Assembly: GCA_943846755.1 (NCBI GenBank) | Contig: OX044365.1 | Span: 930,001-994,000, forward strand | Direction of reading: 5' to 3' | DNA length: 64,000 bases | Source: UBA8752 sp002336475 | GTDB lineage: Bacteria; Bacteroidota; Bacteroidia; Flavobacteriales_D; Sanyastnellaceae | Shown: positions 10,101 to 18,358 of the stretch, piece by piece | Layout: each line of letters starts with the position of its first letter | Position numbering within the stretch: the first letter of the stretch is position 1 | Notes under the pieces: generated by a model | The model's database searches: none | What the model was told of the DNA's origin: nothing | What the model saw: the letters and a program-made list of their open reading frames with translations, nothing else | Program-made: the position numbers and the translations under genes

Positions 10101-10535
10101 GGAGTCTAGCGCCTGGTTAGGCACCCAATAACGCCAGAGGTCTTCGTCGTCTGCTGGACACTCCCAATGGTCCACGGCACCGACATCCCTTCCAGAACAC
10201 CACACCACCAACCTCTCTTGGGGAGCAAGATTGACATTGGGCAGGCTCCATTGGCTCCAATCTTGAGGGTCATCTGACAACCGAAGACTGCCCAATGCCT
10301 GAGTGCCTTCGCCAACATTGACCAACTCGATCCAATCCTCTCCTCGGCCCAACCCGTCTGTCAGGTCACCAACGGCATCGATTTCTGCGATTTGAATTTG
10401 AGCCAATGGTTGCCCTATCACAGCAAACGCCATCAGCAACACCAACCAACCATGCCGTCCGGGGCTTTGAGCGTTCTTCACGACAGTGAATTTAATTCCA
10501 TCAGGGCCGCCAAAACAAGCCATCCAAGACCCCAT
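7194..10535 (-). CDS. Secreted CotH-domain protein with lamin-tail, chitobiase-like and T9SS sorting domains
   Basis: A 1113-residue exported protein. A hydrophobic segment (about 29-45, ending PLAQ) is the signal peptide; the true start may be downstream of the ATG at 10535, since the first 17 residues are not needed. In order: a lamin-tail (LTD) domain about 48-125 (AEIDAV...DWIELVN), a jelly-roll-like region, a chitobiase C-terminal-type domain about 385-430 (FTVDGSEPT), a CotH kinase-like domain about 500-770 (LEIHGGWSRAEAQRSFRLDF; YLNGEYWGVYGAREK; PMLYDTDACFG), a beta-rich region, and a C-terminal type A sorting domain (LGVSPNPVSS...LTRLVKR). CotH is a protein kinase fold in Bacillus spore coats; the role of such secreted versions is unknown. 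Confidence 0.9.
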   Translation of the reverse strand: MGSWMACFGGPDGIKFTVVKNAQSPGRHGWLVLLMAFAVIGQPLAQIQIAEIDAVGDLTDGLGRGEDWIELVNVGEGTQALGSLRLSDDPQDWSQWSLPNVNLAPQERLVVWCSGRDVGAVDHWECPADDEDLWRYWVPNQALDSDWRTLNFDDSAWQAGPGSIGYGDGDDATVINGGVVFMRRSFNVVNLEELVHGHLAMDYDDGYVAFLNGRELSRSSTMNDVSVAHNASSNGLHEAVLYSGGIPESVPFDPREWLVEGTNVLAVQVHNENANSSDLTARPFLALARSAPTPVPFGILPDWWEPAAPEYHTNFKLKPGEPVILSNASGSLLDLASLPTELRAGVTMGRAEGASDWCFFTSPSPGSANLSSCLSHVAPAPVVEPASGWYAASTVTASPGQPSGPPGQTLPPVTLRFTVDGSEPTPSSSVFTGFWNPVETSVLSIKAFGEGMVPSETVDRIYFLDEPSTGLEKVSIYTHPDHLWDWNTGIYVSGPNAGQDYPFFGSNFWQPWSRESRLTWFDGTGSPVAEARLDLEIHGGWSRAEAQRSFRLDFKKRYTGPLQHTVFASKPSIEKFGNLNLRNGGQASWENKFQDAFYGELALETHVVASGWRPVEVYLNGEYWGVYGAREKADEQFVEDNFGWDDNAVDLVSAFASLNGGPSAFEATVDPLLELPDGSGSFHDAFEQNFDVASYIDYHIFEIHGQNVDWIAAPWGQNNVKFFRANTGDGLWRPMLYDTDACFGAWGTSPYDNYLNLTLNPPYQSRFTDLFKKVMADGDYQCRFATRTCDLLETTFSEDVFDARLSMTAANMAPAMVHHIEMWESPASMSYWQQRIEHMRNHNEIRATPERTQVRDEFGYSDPELLTVSWSPPFGGEVTVNEMEGLGSGWDGEYFGECPVRIAAIPGTGFGFLGWQSNYHIDMGWVDANEPFVEVSLEEDDQFFAIFGPCLDGVELSIQSTGSGFLALVAGGGQPLDFAWYLDGVLVGEDNVFVPSAPGTYMLTATDGSCTLVSEALNWPSDGDEVILSVADPLPEEEMPNLGVSPNPVSSATVVTGQGVGDLTVSDAAGRTVFSAQNVMLPFVLDAGQWSPGVYAVRFISGQNQQLTRLVKR

Positions 10536-10624
10536 TCTAAGATGTTATCTGTGATTTATGGGGTTAAATGTTGAACGAATGACTTCTACACTTAGATTCG
10601 CGGCTCATTTTATAAGTTTTACCC

Positions 10625-10813
10625 ATGCAGGGCACAGTTAAATTCTTCAACGACGACAAGGGCTACGGCTTCATCACTCCCGATGACGGGTCCAAAGATG
10701 TCTTCGTTCACATCAAAGCAGTCACAGGCGATATCGCCGACGGCACATCAGTCAGTTTCGACATCAAAGAAGGTCCCAAGGGCCTCAATGCTGTCAACGT
10801 TCAGGTCCTCTGA
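10625..10813 (+). CDS. Cold-shock protein, CspA family
   Basis: A 62-residue single cold-shock domain protein that binds single-stranded nucleic acid. The RNA-binding motifs KGYGFI (RNP1, 12-17) and DVFVHI (RNP2, 25-30) are intact, and the length is at the short end for the family. It has its own hairpin terminator 60 bases downstream and is transcribed divergently from the CotH gene, with an AT-rich 89-base gap that should hold both promoters. Confidence 0.95.
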   Translation: MQGTVKFFNDDKGYGFITPDDGSKDVFVHIKAVTGDIADGTSVSFDIKEGPKGLNAVNVQVL

Positions 10814-10875
10814 GGCCTGTTAAGTCCCTGCGAATACCGCAAACACTGCCCACCTAGTGGGATTACGATACCGAA

Positions 10876-10905
10876 AAAGGCCGGCTTTATGCCGGCCTTT
10901 TTTAT
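10876..10905 (+). terminator. Rho-independent terminator after the cold-shock gene
   Basis: Perfect 10-bp stem AAAGGCCGGC/GCCGGCCTTT (10876-10885 with 10891-10900), a 5-base loop and a T-run. A-run and T-run flank it, so it may work in both directions. Confidence 0.9.
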
Positions 10906-10939
10906 TTGAAAAGAAGAACAGTCCTTGCTAGGTTGCAGC

Positions 10940-11341
10940 ATGCGCACCGTGATTTGGCTGGGCGGGTTTGCCTTCTTGAACCTCATGGCACTCGTGATTT
11001 TCATGGTGCCACACGAATTGATGCAGGCCTCCCATGTCGATGGGTTTATGCCCTACCTCTTGGTCCTGGCGATTGGCGGATACCTGGTGTTGCGGACCCA
11101 ATTGCTCCGCTTCCGGCGCCCATGGAGCGCGTTCCTGATGAATTGGACCTTGGGGTTTCACCTGCTTTTCTGGGCTGAAATGATCATGGAAGCGGTCGTC
11201 TTTACGGTCTTGGACTTTCACAACACGGATGCCAACGACCCTTATTTCATCGCATTTTGGGTGCTCATTTTGATGTGGACTGTGGTGGGCGGGCCTTGGC
11301 TCTACCGCAGACAACGCCAGGCCTCTGCACAGTGGGCATAA
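10940..11341 (+). CDS. Small four-helix membrane protein, unknown
   Basis: A 133-residue protein with about four hydrophobic helices (residues about 3-23, 36-55, 66-90 and 108-125) and a basic end (YRRQRQ). I recognise no family. I chose the ATG at 10940 over the TTG five codons upstream. It sits between two strong terminators, so it is probably transcribed alone. Confidence 0.7.
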   Translation: MRTVIWLGGFAFLNLMALVIFMVPHELMQASHVDGFMPYLLVLAIGGYLVLRTQLLRFRRPWSAFLMNWTLGFHLLFWAEMIMEAVVFTVLDFHNTDANDPYFIAFWVLILMWTVVGGPWLYRRQRQASAQWA

Positions 11342-11420
11342 CCAAGCACCTTGTGACACTGGCGGACCCTTGAATTTCGCCCGTCCCTTGATGGTCTGGA
11401 CGGCCATTTATGGCTACAAA

Positions 11421-11448
11421 AAAAGCGGACCTAAGCCCGCTTTTTTTT
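11421..11448. terminator. Bidirectional terminator between convergent genes
   Basis: AAAAGCGG (11421-11428) pairs with CCGCTTTT (11437-11444), with an A-run before and a T-run after. It sits between the converging membrane-protein gene and the lipoprotein gene and suits both strands. Confidence 0.85.
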
Positions 11449-11466
11449 ACCGCGTGATTGCTCGGA

Positions 11467-11985
11467 TCACATGTCATTCAGGGCCTGCATGGCCGCGGTC
11501 ACGTCACCGAAAATCTGGGTGAGCCAAATTTTGCCGTCTGCGTCAAAATCCCAACTCTCGTAGTATTTGATGGTCACAGCCTTGCGCTCTGTAGAATCGG
11601 TGGCTGGAATCGCCGCCTCCCAGTCGAAATAAACGCGGACGGAACCGTCGGGCTCCTTCGTATCGGCATTGACGCCGGGCAACAATTGCACATCCTCGGT
11701 CACCAGGTCAAAGTCGTACTTGGCAAAAGCCCCTTCCCAGCCACTGACCTTTTCCTCGAGGAAGGCAGGTTCTGTCTTGCCGAACGCAGAAGGCCGCCAC
11801 TGGGCCGTATCCGCGAAGTGGGACCGGACGGCAGCAATGTCTTCATTGTCGAAATCGCGAATGAGGGCCATTGCGGTCTCGGAGTTTTTCTCGAAGATGG
11901 CGTCCGCTTGAGAGGATCCGCCTTCGGCGGGCGGTGTGCAAGCCACCAGCAAGAGGGCAGGCAGAAGGAAAGCAAAATGTTTCAT
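11467..11985 (-). CDS. Lipoprotein with an NTF2/SnoaL-like domain
   Basis: A 172-residue protein with a lipoprotein signal peptide; LLVAC places the lipidated cysteine at residue 16. The rest (ETAMALIRDFDNEDIAAVRSHFADTAQW...; YYESWDFDADGKI) resembles the NTF2-like/SnoaL fold, with the typical N-terminal helix followed by strands. Proteins of this kind are cell-envelope lipoproteins of unknown function. It is 54 bases downstream of the beta-propeller gene on the same strand. Confidence 0.82.
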   Translation of the reverse strand: MKHFAFLLPALLLVACTPPAEGGSSQADAIFEKNSETAMALIRDFDNEDIAAVRSHFADTAQWRPSAFGKTEPAFLEEKVSGWEGAFAKYDFDLVTEDVQLLPGVNADTKEPDGSVRVYFDWEAAIPATDSTERKAVTIKYYESWDFDADGKIWLTQIFGDVTAAMQALNDM

Positions 11986-12039
11986 GGGTTGTGTTGATTT
12001 GGGTTGACTTATGGGGTTTGTAAATTGAAATTCAAGAGG

Positions 12040-13485
12040 TTACGGCTGGGTAAATCTGTGGACTTCGGAGGCATCCGAGGACGCGACGAGCACGATCAGT
12101 AGGCCAGGTCCGAACCGGGGCAATGTCATCTCCCCTTCGAGGCCACCCGACCACAAGGTCCTGCCGGATGCATCGAGGATGGAGCACTGCACAGGCTGTG
12201 AAGCACAGAGGATCTGCTGCCCCTGCTGGTGCATCACCTGGACAAGGCCCGGGCTAGAAGGCACAGCAGAAATCCCATTCACTTGGGGTTCAGAGATGCG
12301 CATGACCCCTACTTCTGTGTCGCCACCGGCATCGGTATCGTTGAACAGGACATAACCGCCATCTACCAGACAACCGTATTCTGTGGCCGTGTTCACCCCA
12401 TCTTGGCAGAAGACGGCACTGTTCAGAATGTCACCGTTGCCATCCACCTTGAGCGCCCATCCGTTCCAAACATCTGAGGACTCATAGGGAGGAAGCTGCT
12501 CGCTGTAACCGCTCTCATCCCCTGTCCCCCCAAAAAGGTAAATCCCTGAGGCATCTGCTTTTACTCCGTACAACTCATTGCGGATGTGTGAGAGGCTGTA
12601 TCCACGGGGGTTTGCATAGTGGCCGATCCACTCCACTTGACCATCGAGGTTGGCCTTGATGCAGCTGAAGTCGAAGGGATCTCCAGCGCCAGGACGCCCT
12701 CTGTGACCGCCGTAATAGAGGTGGCTGCCATCGGTGGCCAAATCATAAGGAATGACATCGCCTGTGCCGGAGAGGCTTTCTTGCCACAGCAGGCTACCGT
12801 CCATTCCCATAGCGGAGATGCCCAGGTCTTCGTCCCATTCGGCAGTGGCGGCATACATCATTCCACCGGCTTCAGCAACCGCCAGGACATACTCAGAGCC
12901 GGGCACATTTTCGGACCACACCAGGGCTCCGTCGATAGGGTCGATCTTGACCACATTGCCCGCTCCTCCGTACACAACGAAGATGGTCCCCGCCTCATCT
13001 CCACCCACAAAACCGGCGCCGTAGAGGTAGCCATCGGCCCCCTCTACCGCCATTCGGATGCCATCGTAGCTCCCCACTCCCCCAGGCGCGTCATAAGTCT
13101 GGGACCACACGATGCTGCCATCTCCCCCGTCCAGTCGGGCCATCCAGCGTTCTTGGCTGCTGCCCGATCCTCCGGTCACGATATAATCCGGTCCATCTGG
13201 CGCCTCGTACACCGCAATTCCAAAACCTGCAGTACCCTCGATCGTGCGGGTCCACATCAGCGCTCCGGTTTCTCCATTGACCCGGTGCACCCGGCTCATG
13301 TCATCGGGCATAAATACCAAACCGATGTGCCCCTCGCTGTCGGCCACACCGCGGTTCACCTTGCCTGCGGGGCCTTGCGTAAAGGTGCTTTCCCACACCA
13401 CATCCGCATTGTAGCTGGACGATTCTGGCACGACCTGGGCCACGGCCAAGCAGGGAAACAAAACCAAGGGCAGCGTCCATCTCAT
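12040..13485 (-). CDS. Secreted PQQ-like beta-propeller protein
   Basis: About 481 residues. The start at 13485 gives a clean signal peptide (MRWTLPLVLFPCLAVAQ); an ATG seven codons upstream (13506) is the alternative. The body has repeats of the type MARLDGGDGSIVWSQTY, VKIDPIDGALVWSENV and GMDGSLLWQESL, typical of eight-bladed PQQ-like propellers, without evidence for an enzyme active site. The C-terminal 75 residues (CSILDASGRTLWSGGL...) look like a divergent T9SS type A tail. It is probably an exported or surface protein. Confidence 0.8.
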   Translation of the reverse strand: MRWTLPLVLFPCLAVAQVVPESSSYNADVVWESTFTQGPAGKVNRGVADSEGHIGLVFMPDDMSRVHRVNGETGALMWTRTIEGTAGFGIAVYEAPDGPDYIVTGGSGSSQERWMARLDGGDGSIVWSQTYDAPGGVGSYDGIRMAVEGADGYLYGAGFVGGDEAGTIFVVYGGAGNVVKIDPIDGALVWSENVPGSEYVLAVAEAGGMMYAATAEWDEDLGISAMGMDGSLLWQESLSGTGDVIPYDLATDGSHLYYGGHRGRPGAGDPFDFSCIKANLDGQVEWIGHYANPRGYSLSHIRNELYGVKADASGIYLFGGTGDESGYSEQLPPYESSDVWNGWALKVDGNGDILNSAVFCQDGVNTATEYGCLVDGGYVLFNDTDAGGDTEVGVMRISEPQVNGISAVPSSPGLVQVMHQQGQQILCASQPVQCSILDASGRTLWSGGLEGEMTLPRFGPGLLIVLVASSDASEVHRFTQP

Positions 13486-13611
13486 GGCCCGAAGGTAACC
13501 GCCCACACGGCTTGTAGGAAAACTCTTACCATGAGCTTCTCATCACATGTTCCAAATCAGGAACTTGGGTCAAAATCAAACCGCGGCGCCCTGCGTCACA
13601 AACCCTTACTG

Positions 13612-14070
13612 ATGGAGAATGAAATGCTCATTCCGGTCATCTTGGCTGGAACCTTTACGGCACTGTCCGTTTTTGGCGTTGTACGACGCAACCCCCTCTT
13701 GGTGAGACTCGGATACTTCCTTTTTGGAGGCATGATCGTCACCTTCAATTTGATGGGCTACATGGCCGGAGAGGTCATGTACGAAGGAGGCCTGGTCGAG
13801 ATCATGTCGATTGGCATCTTCTTGTGTCAAACCATCATCATGTACCCTGTGGTGCCGAGTGATGTCAACTTCAATGACCCCGCGATCAAGACCATGGCAT
13901 TGAGGATCACCACCACCATCTTCATCATCAACGCGACTTCTGTGTGGCTTGTGCTCTCCATGCCTGCATTCCCGCAACTGCTCGGCTTGTTTCACGGCAT
14001 CCTGGCCGTCATCATGTTGATGCGCATCGCGATGGTGGCCTCTGGCCAAAACCCGCCCACCAACAAATAA
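13612..14070 (+). CDS. Small polytopic membrane protein, first gene of a pair
   Basis: A 152-residue protein with about four hydrophobic helices (near 7-25, 34-52, 62-80, and 100-140 as two). The start at 13612 (MENEMLIPVILAG) is the first codon after which the protein is hydrophobic; the open frame extends upstream to 12619 but that part overlaps the beta-propeller gene antisense. The family is unknown to me. Six bases separate it from the next membrane protein, so the two are co-transcribed. Confidence 0.75.
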   Translation: MENEMLIPVILAGTFTALSVFGVVRRNPLLVRLGYFLFGGMIVTFNLMGYMAGEVMYEGGLVEIMSIGIFLCQTIIMYPVVPSDVNFNDPAIKTMALRITTTIFIINATSVWLVLSMPAFPQLLGLFHGILAVIMLMRIAMVASGQNPPTNK

Positions 14071-14076
14071 TCCACC

Positions 14077-14445
14077 ATGTCACTTTCTATGGTATTCCGC
14101 GCATCCGCGGCGGTTCTCATTGTCAATGGGCTCATGGCCCTTTTCATGACCGACTCGTTCATGGCCATGGCCGAATTTGATGTCACCACAGACATGCACA
14201 CCTTGGGTCAATTTATGGGGGTCACCTTTCTCATCTTCGGCATGATTGCTTGGAAGACGGTGGACCTTGCGGGTGACAACCTCGCCGCCTTTGGCAAGGT
14301 TTACGCCTTGGCCGAATTCATGTGGGTTGCCATCATCGGCTACCATGTTGCAACCGGAGTGACGGGCGGAGCCACTGCTTTGGGCAACTTGGCGATCAGC
14401 AGCTTATTTGCCCTCCTTTTCTTCCTGAAAAGCCGCGGCCAATAG
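14077..14445 (+). CDS. Small polytopic membrane protein, second gene of a pair
   Basis: A 122-residue four-helix membrane protein (MSLSMVFRASAAVLIVNG...) with the pattern of DUF4345-like or DoxX-like small membrane proteins; the assignment is weak. It begins six bases after the preceding gene and is followed by a strong terminator. Confidence 0.75.
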   Translation: MSLSMVFRASAAVLIVNGLMALFMTDSFMAMAEFDVTTDMHTLGQFMGVTFLIFGMIAWKTVDLAGDNLAAFGKVYALAEFMWVAIIGYHVATGVTGGATALGNLAISSLFALLFFLKSRGQ

Positions 14446-14465
14446 CGACACATATGCCTGAAAAG

Positions 14466-14494
14466 AAAGGGTGGCTTCGGCCGCCCTTTTTTGG
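14466..14494. terminator. Terminator with UUCG tetraloop
   Basis: A 10-bp stem (14466-14475 with 14480-14489, one G.T pair) closes a C(TTCG)G tetraloop and is followed by TTT. It serves the membrane-protein pair and may also act on the convergent amine oxidase, whose stop is at 14496. Confidence 0.88.
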
Positions 14495-14495
14495 T

Positions 14496-16082
14496 TTACA
14501 CAAGTTCGTCGACCACGTGCTGGGCTGCGAGCCAACCGGTCTGCACGGCACCTTCCATGTACCCCCAATAGTCGCCACTGAACGCTTCTCCAATGAACCC
14601 GAGGTTGCGAACGAAAGCGACTTGCCGCTCTTCCTCATCTCCTTCAAAGTACAGGTGGTCCATCGCTGCCGTGTATTGGCCGCGGTTGAAGCAACTGTAA
14701 CTGCCCCCATAACCCGATTCCTGAGCCCAGTTGATGGCCCAAGCTGTTCCATTGCGCGCACTGGACAGCCCGGGGAACAATGGCGCTGTTTGCGCGGTGA
14801 AGGTGTTGGCCATGGCTTCTGCAGCATTTGGATCGGTCGCTGCTGCCGCCGCCCCGCCCAGCAAAAAGGTCAATGACCCGTCACCCTGTTGGAGCGGGTT
14901 GCTGTCCCAGCAGGTCTGCAAACCGGCATTGGAAAGGACTTCTCCATCGAAGCCGGCATCCCGCCAAGGCGTGCCATTGAATCCGGCCACGATTTTGGCG
15001 TGCACGCCCATGCCAGCCGCCTCAATGAAAGTCTCCAGGCTTGTGGGCAGGTCCACCCCTTGGAACTGCACTTGCCTCAGCGCCGGCAGGGGCAAGCCCA
15101 GCAATACGATGTCCACCTCAACGGCATCCATGCCATCGAACTCCAGCACAAAGCCTCGGCCTTGACGGCGGACCACCGCAAGCCGCGCGCCGGTCACAAG
15201 TTGCCCACCTGTTGTGCCGCCCAAGGCGGCGACCATTGGCTCCACCAAAGATTGGGTTCCCCCGCTCAGCTTGTAGCGCTCCACACCGTCAGAAGCGGCC
15301 GTGCCATCGTGAACCTGCGGCAGGTCCTCCACAAAGTGCAAGGCTGAAATCTGGGCGGCAGGCTGTCCAAACTCCGTCAACATGGCCATTTCGAGCACCG
15401 CCCTATAAACACCGGAAACGCCCATGGAATCCCAGTATTCTGTGCAAGTCAGCGCATCCAATACCGGCGCCTTGGCGTCGTAATCCGCTTCCAGCCCTGC
15501 GGCATCGGACAAGAAGATGGGCAGATAAGGCGCCGTCAATTCCACAAGCTGATCCATGTCCAACTCCTCGCCATCAAAGAGGTAGCGCAGGCCATCAAGT
15601 TCAGAAGTTTCCAAATCGTCCAGGCCAAGCCCGAAACGATCAACCAGGCTGAGCATCCATCCGTGCCCTTGGTCGATAAATTCTCCCCCCGCCTCAAAGG
15701 TCTTGCCTCCGGGAAGGACACCTTCCACAGTCTTGGCACGTCCCCCAAACCGATCCGAAGCTTCGTAGAGCACAGGGGACATTCCTTTATCCTGCAGGCG
15801 CAATGCGGCGGTCAAACCGGCTAGCCCGCCCCCTACAACCGCTGCGGTCGTGTTGGCCAATCTGCGCTCCTTGCTGCACCCTGCACTGGCCACCAACGGC
15901 AGCGCTGCCAGCGCGCCCATGGCCTTCAGCGCATCGCGCCGTGGCATCCCAGACAACCGGGCAGTGCGCTCCCAATGTTGGGCCCATTGCTCCGTTTTCT
16001 CGACGTCCCCTTCACGGCCCGTGAGGGCCGCTGCACGGGCCAAAGCCCGGTGGACCCAACGCATATGCTTGCTCTTTGGCAC
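14496..16082 (-). CDS. Flavin-containing amine oxidase with Tat-like signal
   Basis: A 528-residue protein of the flavin monoamine oxidase family. The FAD-binding GGGLAG is at 84-89, followed by YEASDRFGGRAKTV, and the family C-terminus YWGYMEGAVQTGW is intact. The substrate is not evident. A twin-arginine-type signal (PRRDALKAMGALAALPLVASAG, residues 47-68) is followed by Cys69, so the protein may be exported folded and perhaps lipidated. An export signal beginning only at residue 46 is odd; the true start could be the ATG near 15947, though the upstream part could also be genuine. Confidence 0.88.
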   Translation of the reverse strand: MPKSKHMRWVHRALARAAALTGREGDVEKTEQWAQHWERTARLSGMPRRDALKAMGALAALPLVASAGCSKERRLANTTAAVVGGGLAGLTAALRLQDKGMSPVLYEASDRFGGRAKTVEGVLPGGKTFEAGGEFIDQGHGWMLSLVDRFGLGLDDLETSELDGLRYLFDGEELDMDQLVELTAPYLPIFLSDAAGLEADYDAKAPVLDALTCTEYWDSMGVSGVYRAVLEMAMLTEFGQPAAQISALHFVEDLPQVHDGTAASDGVERYKLSGGTQSLVEPMVAALGGTTGGQLVTGARLAVVRRQGRGFVLEFDGMDAVEVDIVLLGLPLPALRQVQFQGVDLPTSLETFIEAAGMGVHAKIVAGFNGTPWRDAGFDGEVLSNAGLQTCWDSNPLQQGDGSLTFLLGGAAAAATDPNAAEAMANTFTAQTAPLFPGLSSARNGTAWAINWAQESGYGGSYSCFNRGQYTAAMDHLYFEGDEEERQVAFVRNLGFIGEAFSGDYWGYMEGAVQTGWLAAQHVVDELV

Positions 16083-16132
16083 CCCTCAAGGTAGGTGCTC
16101 CCCCACTTTCTCCAAGCGCGGCCAGCCAGCGC

Positions 16133-16213
16133 CTACTTCTTCTTGCGGCGGTTATAGATGACCAGAATGGGCAACAACAGCGCCATGACCGCGAAAATCA
16201 TCATTGAATTCAT
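16133..16213 (-). CDS. Possible 26-residue single-helix membrane peptide
   Basis: A short frame encoding MNSMMIFAVMALLLPILVIY followed by NRRKKK and a stop. One hydrophobic helix with a strongly basic tail fits the positive-inside rule. It lies alone in the gap upstream of the amine oxidase on the same strand, 50 bases before it. Only the composition supports it. Confidence 0.4.
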   Translation of the reverse strand: MNSMMIFAVMALLLPILVIYNRRKKK

Positions 16214-16290
16214 ACCGGTAAGATCTTGAGCCGCCTCCATTCAATGTCTGAATCTGGGCTGCAGTAATCCAATTCAAGGCGGGGAAAACA

Positions 16291-16316
16291 AAAAGACCTC
16301 CCGAAGGAGGTCTTTT
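16291..16316 (-). terminator. Terminator downstream of tRNA-Pro
   Basis: A perfect 11-bp stem (AAAAGACCTCC, 16291-16301, with 16306-16316) with a CGAA loop lies just past the 3' end of tRNA-Pro; its A-rich side gives the T-run on the minus strand. Confidence 0.88.
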
Positions 16317-16319
16317 GTG

Positions 16320-16392
16320 TCGGGATAGCAGGACTCGAACCTGCGGTCTCCTGCTCCCAAAGCAGGCGCCTTACCAACTGGGCCATATCCCG
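16320..16392 (-). tRNA. tRNA-Pro (anticodon TGG)
   Basis: On the minus strand a complete cloverleaf: acceptor stem CGGGATA/TATCCCG, anticodon stem CCTGC/GCAGG with loop TTTGGGA (anticodon TGG, reads CCA), and T arm with GTTCGAGTC. Discriminator base A; CCA is not encoded. It lies 40 bases after the SulP stop and has its own terminator. Confidence 0.95.
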
Positions 16393-16432
16393 AGCGGGCG
16401 GCGAAGATACGGCAACCTTTGAAGATTGCCTA

Positions 16433-17956
16433 TCAGCTCGCCTGCTTATTGTAATCACGCAGCAACCACGTCACCTCAGCGTCGTCGGGAGACAGAATCT
16501 CCAAGGAGATGTCGTGCTCTGCAGCACGGGACTGGAAGTCCTCAATGACCTCTCGCACATCCGCGTCCATGCGGAGCGTGGTCGAAGCGTCGAGTACGAC
16601 GTGACCTCCTGGCTTGACCCGGATCAACGCCTGGCGCAGCCCCGCTTTGTGAAGGAAAGTCATGTCCTCGCTGAGGTCGAAGTGGTACACCCCGCCGGCA
16701 CCCTCACCTTCCTCGTAACGGTATCCCACAAAAGGATGCTGGTAGTGGTCGAGCAGGATGCTCAGGATGGCCACGACCAGTCCGATGCCGATGCCGACCA
16801 GCAAATCCGTGAAGTAAATCGCGAGGATGGTGACCACAAACGGCACGAATTGGCGAAGGCCCTTGGCGTACATCTTCTTAAAGTTGGCAGGCTTGGCGAG
16901 CTTGTAGCCCACCACAAAGAGCACAGCGGCGAGGCTGGCGAGTGGAATCAGGTTGAGCACCTGTGGAACCAGCAAGAACAAGATGAGCAACCACGCACCG
17001 TGAAGGATGGCGCTCATCTTGGTGGCATTGCCCGTCTGGATGTTGGCTGAGGAGCGGACGATGACCTGCGTGATGGGCAAGCCGCCGATGAGACCGCTGA
17101 CGGTGTTGCCTATGCCCTGTGCGATGAGCTCGCGGTTGGTCGGTGTGATGCGCTTTTCGGGGTCGATCTTGTCGGTGGCCTCCACGCAAAGCAGCGTCTC
17201 CAAGCTGGCGACGATGGCAATGGTGACACCGAGGGTCCAGACCGCTCCGTTGCCGATGGCACTGAAATCGGGCAAGGTGATCAGCGAACCCCACTCTTCG
17301 GGTTGAAGAACGGGAAGCTGCACCAGCTGAGCCGCCGAGAGGCCGCCGTCTCCGCGGGTGGCGAGGTGGATGCCGACACCAGCCAACACTGCAGCGAGAG
17401 AGCCCGGCAGAATCTTGGTGAAGGCCTGGTTCTTCATGAAGGGACGGTCCCAGAGGATGACAATGCCCAGACCGGTCGCCGCGATCAGCATGGCGGTCGG
17501 TGTGATGTGGCTGAGGCCGTCGATGAAGCCATCGACCCCTTCGACGCCAGCGTAACCGAAGGCGTGGGGCACTTGCTTCAAAAAGATGATGATGCCGATG
17601 GCAGCCAGCATGCCTTGGATAACGCTGGAAGGGAAATACAATCCGATAACACCGGCTTTGAGCGCGCCCAGTGCGAGCTGAACGAGGCCGCCGATCACCA
17701 CGGCCATCAAGAACACTTCATAGGAAGGCAGGCTGTTGATGCCGTTGAGGACGATCACGGCGAGGCCCGCAGCGGGACCCGACACACCGACCGCACTGCC
17801 GGAGATGGGGGCGACCACGAGGCCGCCAAGGATGCCGGCGATCAGGCCGGCCAAGGGGGGCGCACCGGATGCCAGGGCGATGCCGAGGCAAAGGGGCAGT
17901 GCGACAAGAAATACAACGAGGGAGGCAGGAAGGTCCTGCTTCAGGTGCTTAAACAT
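16433..17956 (-). CDS. SulP-family anion transporter with STAS domain
   Basis: A 507-residue inner-membrane protein. The N-terminus (DLPASLVVFLVALPLCLGIALASG) and the VSGPAAGLAV motif are SulP signatures; 10-14 hydrophobic helices follow and a C-terminal STAS domain covers about 420-500 (VVLDASTTLRMDADV). Members carry sulfate or bicarbonate; the short, sodium-dependent bicarbonate transporters of marine bacteria (BicA-like) are similar in length, but substrate cannot be read from the sequence. A small acidic protein is encoded 69 bases upstream on the same strand. Confidence 0.93.
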   Translation of the reverse strand: MFKHLKQDLPASLVVFLVALPLCLGIALASGAPPLAGLIAGILGGLVVAPISGSAVGVSGPAAGLAVIVLNGINSLPSYEVFLMAVVIGGLVQLALGALKAGVIGLYFPSSVIQGMLAAIGIIIFLKQVPHAFGYAGVEGVDGFIDGLSHITPTAMLIAATGLGIVILWDRPFMKNQAFTKILPGSLAAVLAGVGIHLATRGDGGLSAAQLVQLPVLQPEEWGSLITLPDFSAIGNGAVWTLGVTIAIVASLETLLCVEATDKIDPEKRITPTNRELIAQGIGNTVSGLIGGLPITQVIVRSSANIQTGNATKMSAILHGAWLLILFLLVPQVLNLIPLASLAAVLFVVGYKLAKPANFKKMYAKGLRQFVPFVVTILAIYFTDLLVGIGIGLVVAILSILLDHYQHPFVGYRYEEGEGAGGVYHFDLSEDMTFLHKAGLRQALIRVKPGGHVVLDASTTLRMDADVREVIEDFQSRAAEHDISLEILSPDDAEVTWLLRDYNKQAS

Positions 17957-18025
17957 GGGGGGTGGGTTGGAAAAGGAAAGGCAACAGGACGTCCCTGTCG
18001 CCGAACGTGGGGCTTTCGCCTCAGG

Positions 18026-18358
18026 TCACACCCATTCCGGAGGTTCCCAAATCTTGGCAGCCACCATGGAATCCCACTCGTTGGGAGGTGGCAGCTCGTG
18101 CATTCTCTGACGTTCGGCTGCCAATCGAAGGCGTTCACCATTCAGAAATGCTACGTTTTCGGACGTTTTGTCCTTGTTCTCCTCTGGCCCTTCTCGCTCC
18201 TCCTCCTGCCCTTCTTCAGACTCTTCGGAATCGAAATCAAAAGCCAAGTTGAAGGTCTCACCCTGGAGAGCACCGGCGGCTTCAACGGCTTCAAAAGCCA
18301 AAAACCCCGCCAGCAGGAGTCCAAAGAACATGGTGGCGGTATGTCGCAGGCGCATCAT
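18026..18358 (-). CDS. Small exported acidic protein, unknown
   Basis: A 110-residue protein with a probable signal peptide (MMRLRHTATMFFGLLLAGFL...) and a very acidic stretch (about 42-62, mostly Glu, Asp, Ser) followed by a conserved-looking end (GERLRLAAERQRMHELPPP). I recognise no family. It lies directly upstream of the SulP gene on the same strand and could be co-transcribed with it. Confidence 0.6.
   Translation of the reverse strand: MMRLRHTATMFFGLLLAGFLAFEAVEAAGALQGETFNLAFDFDSEESEEGQEEEREGPEENKDKTSENVAFLNGERLRLAAERQRMHELPPPNEWDSMVAAKIWEPPEWV

Noticed and set aside
12619..13611. Long N-terminal extension of the membrane protein at 13612
   Set aside because: It lies antisense to the beta-propeller gene and has no domain similarity; the hydrophobic protein begins at 13612.
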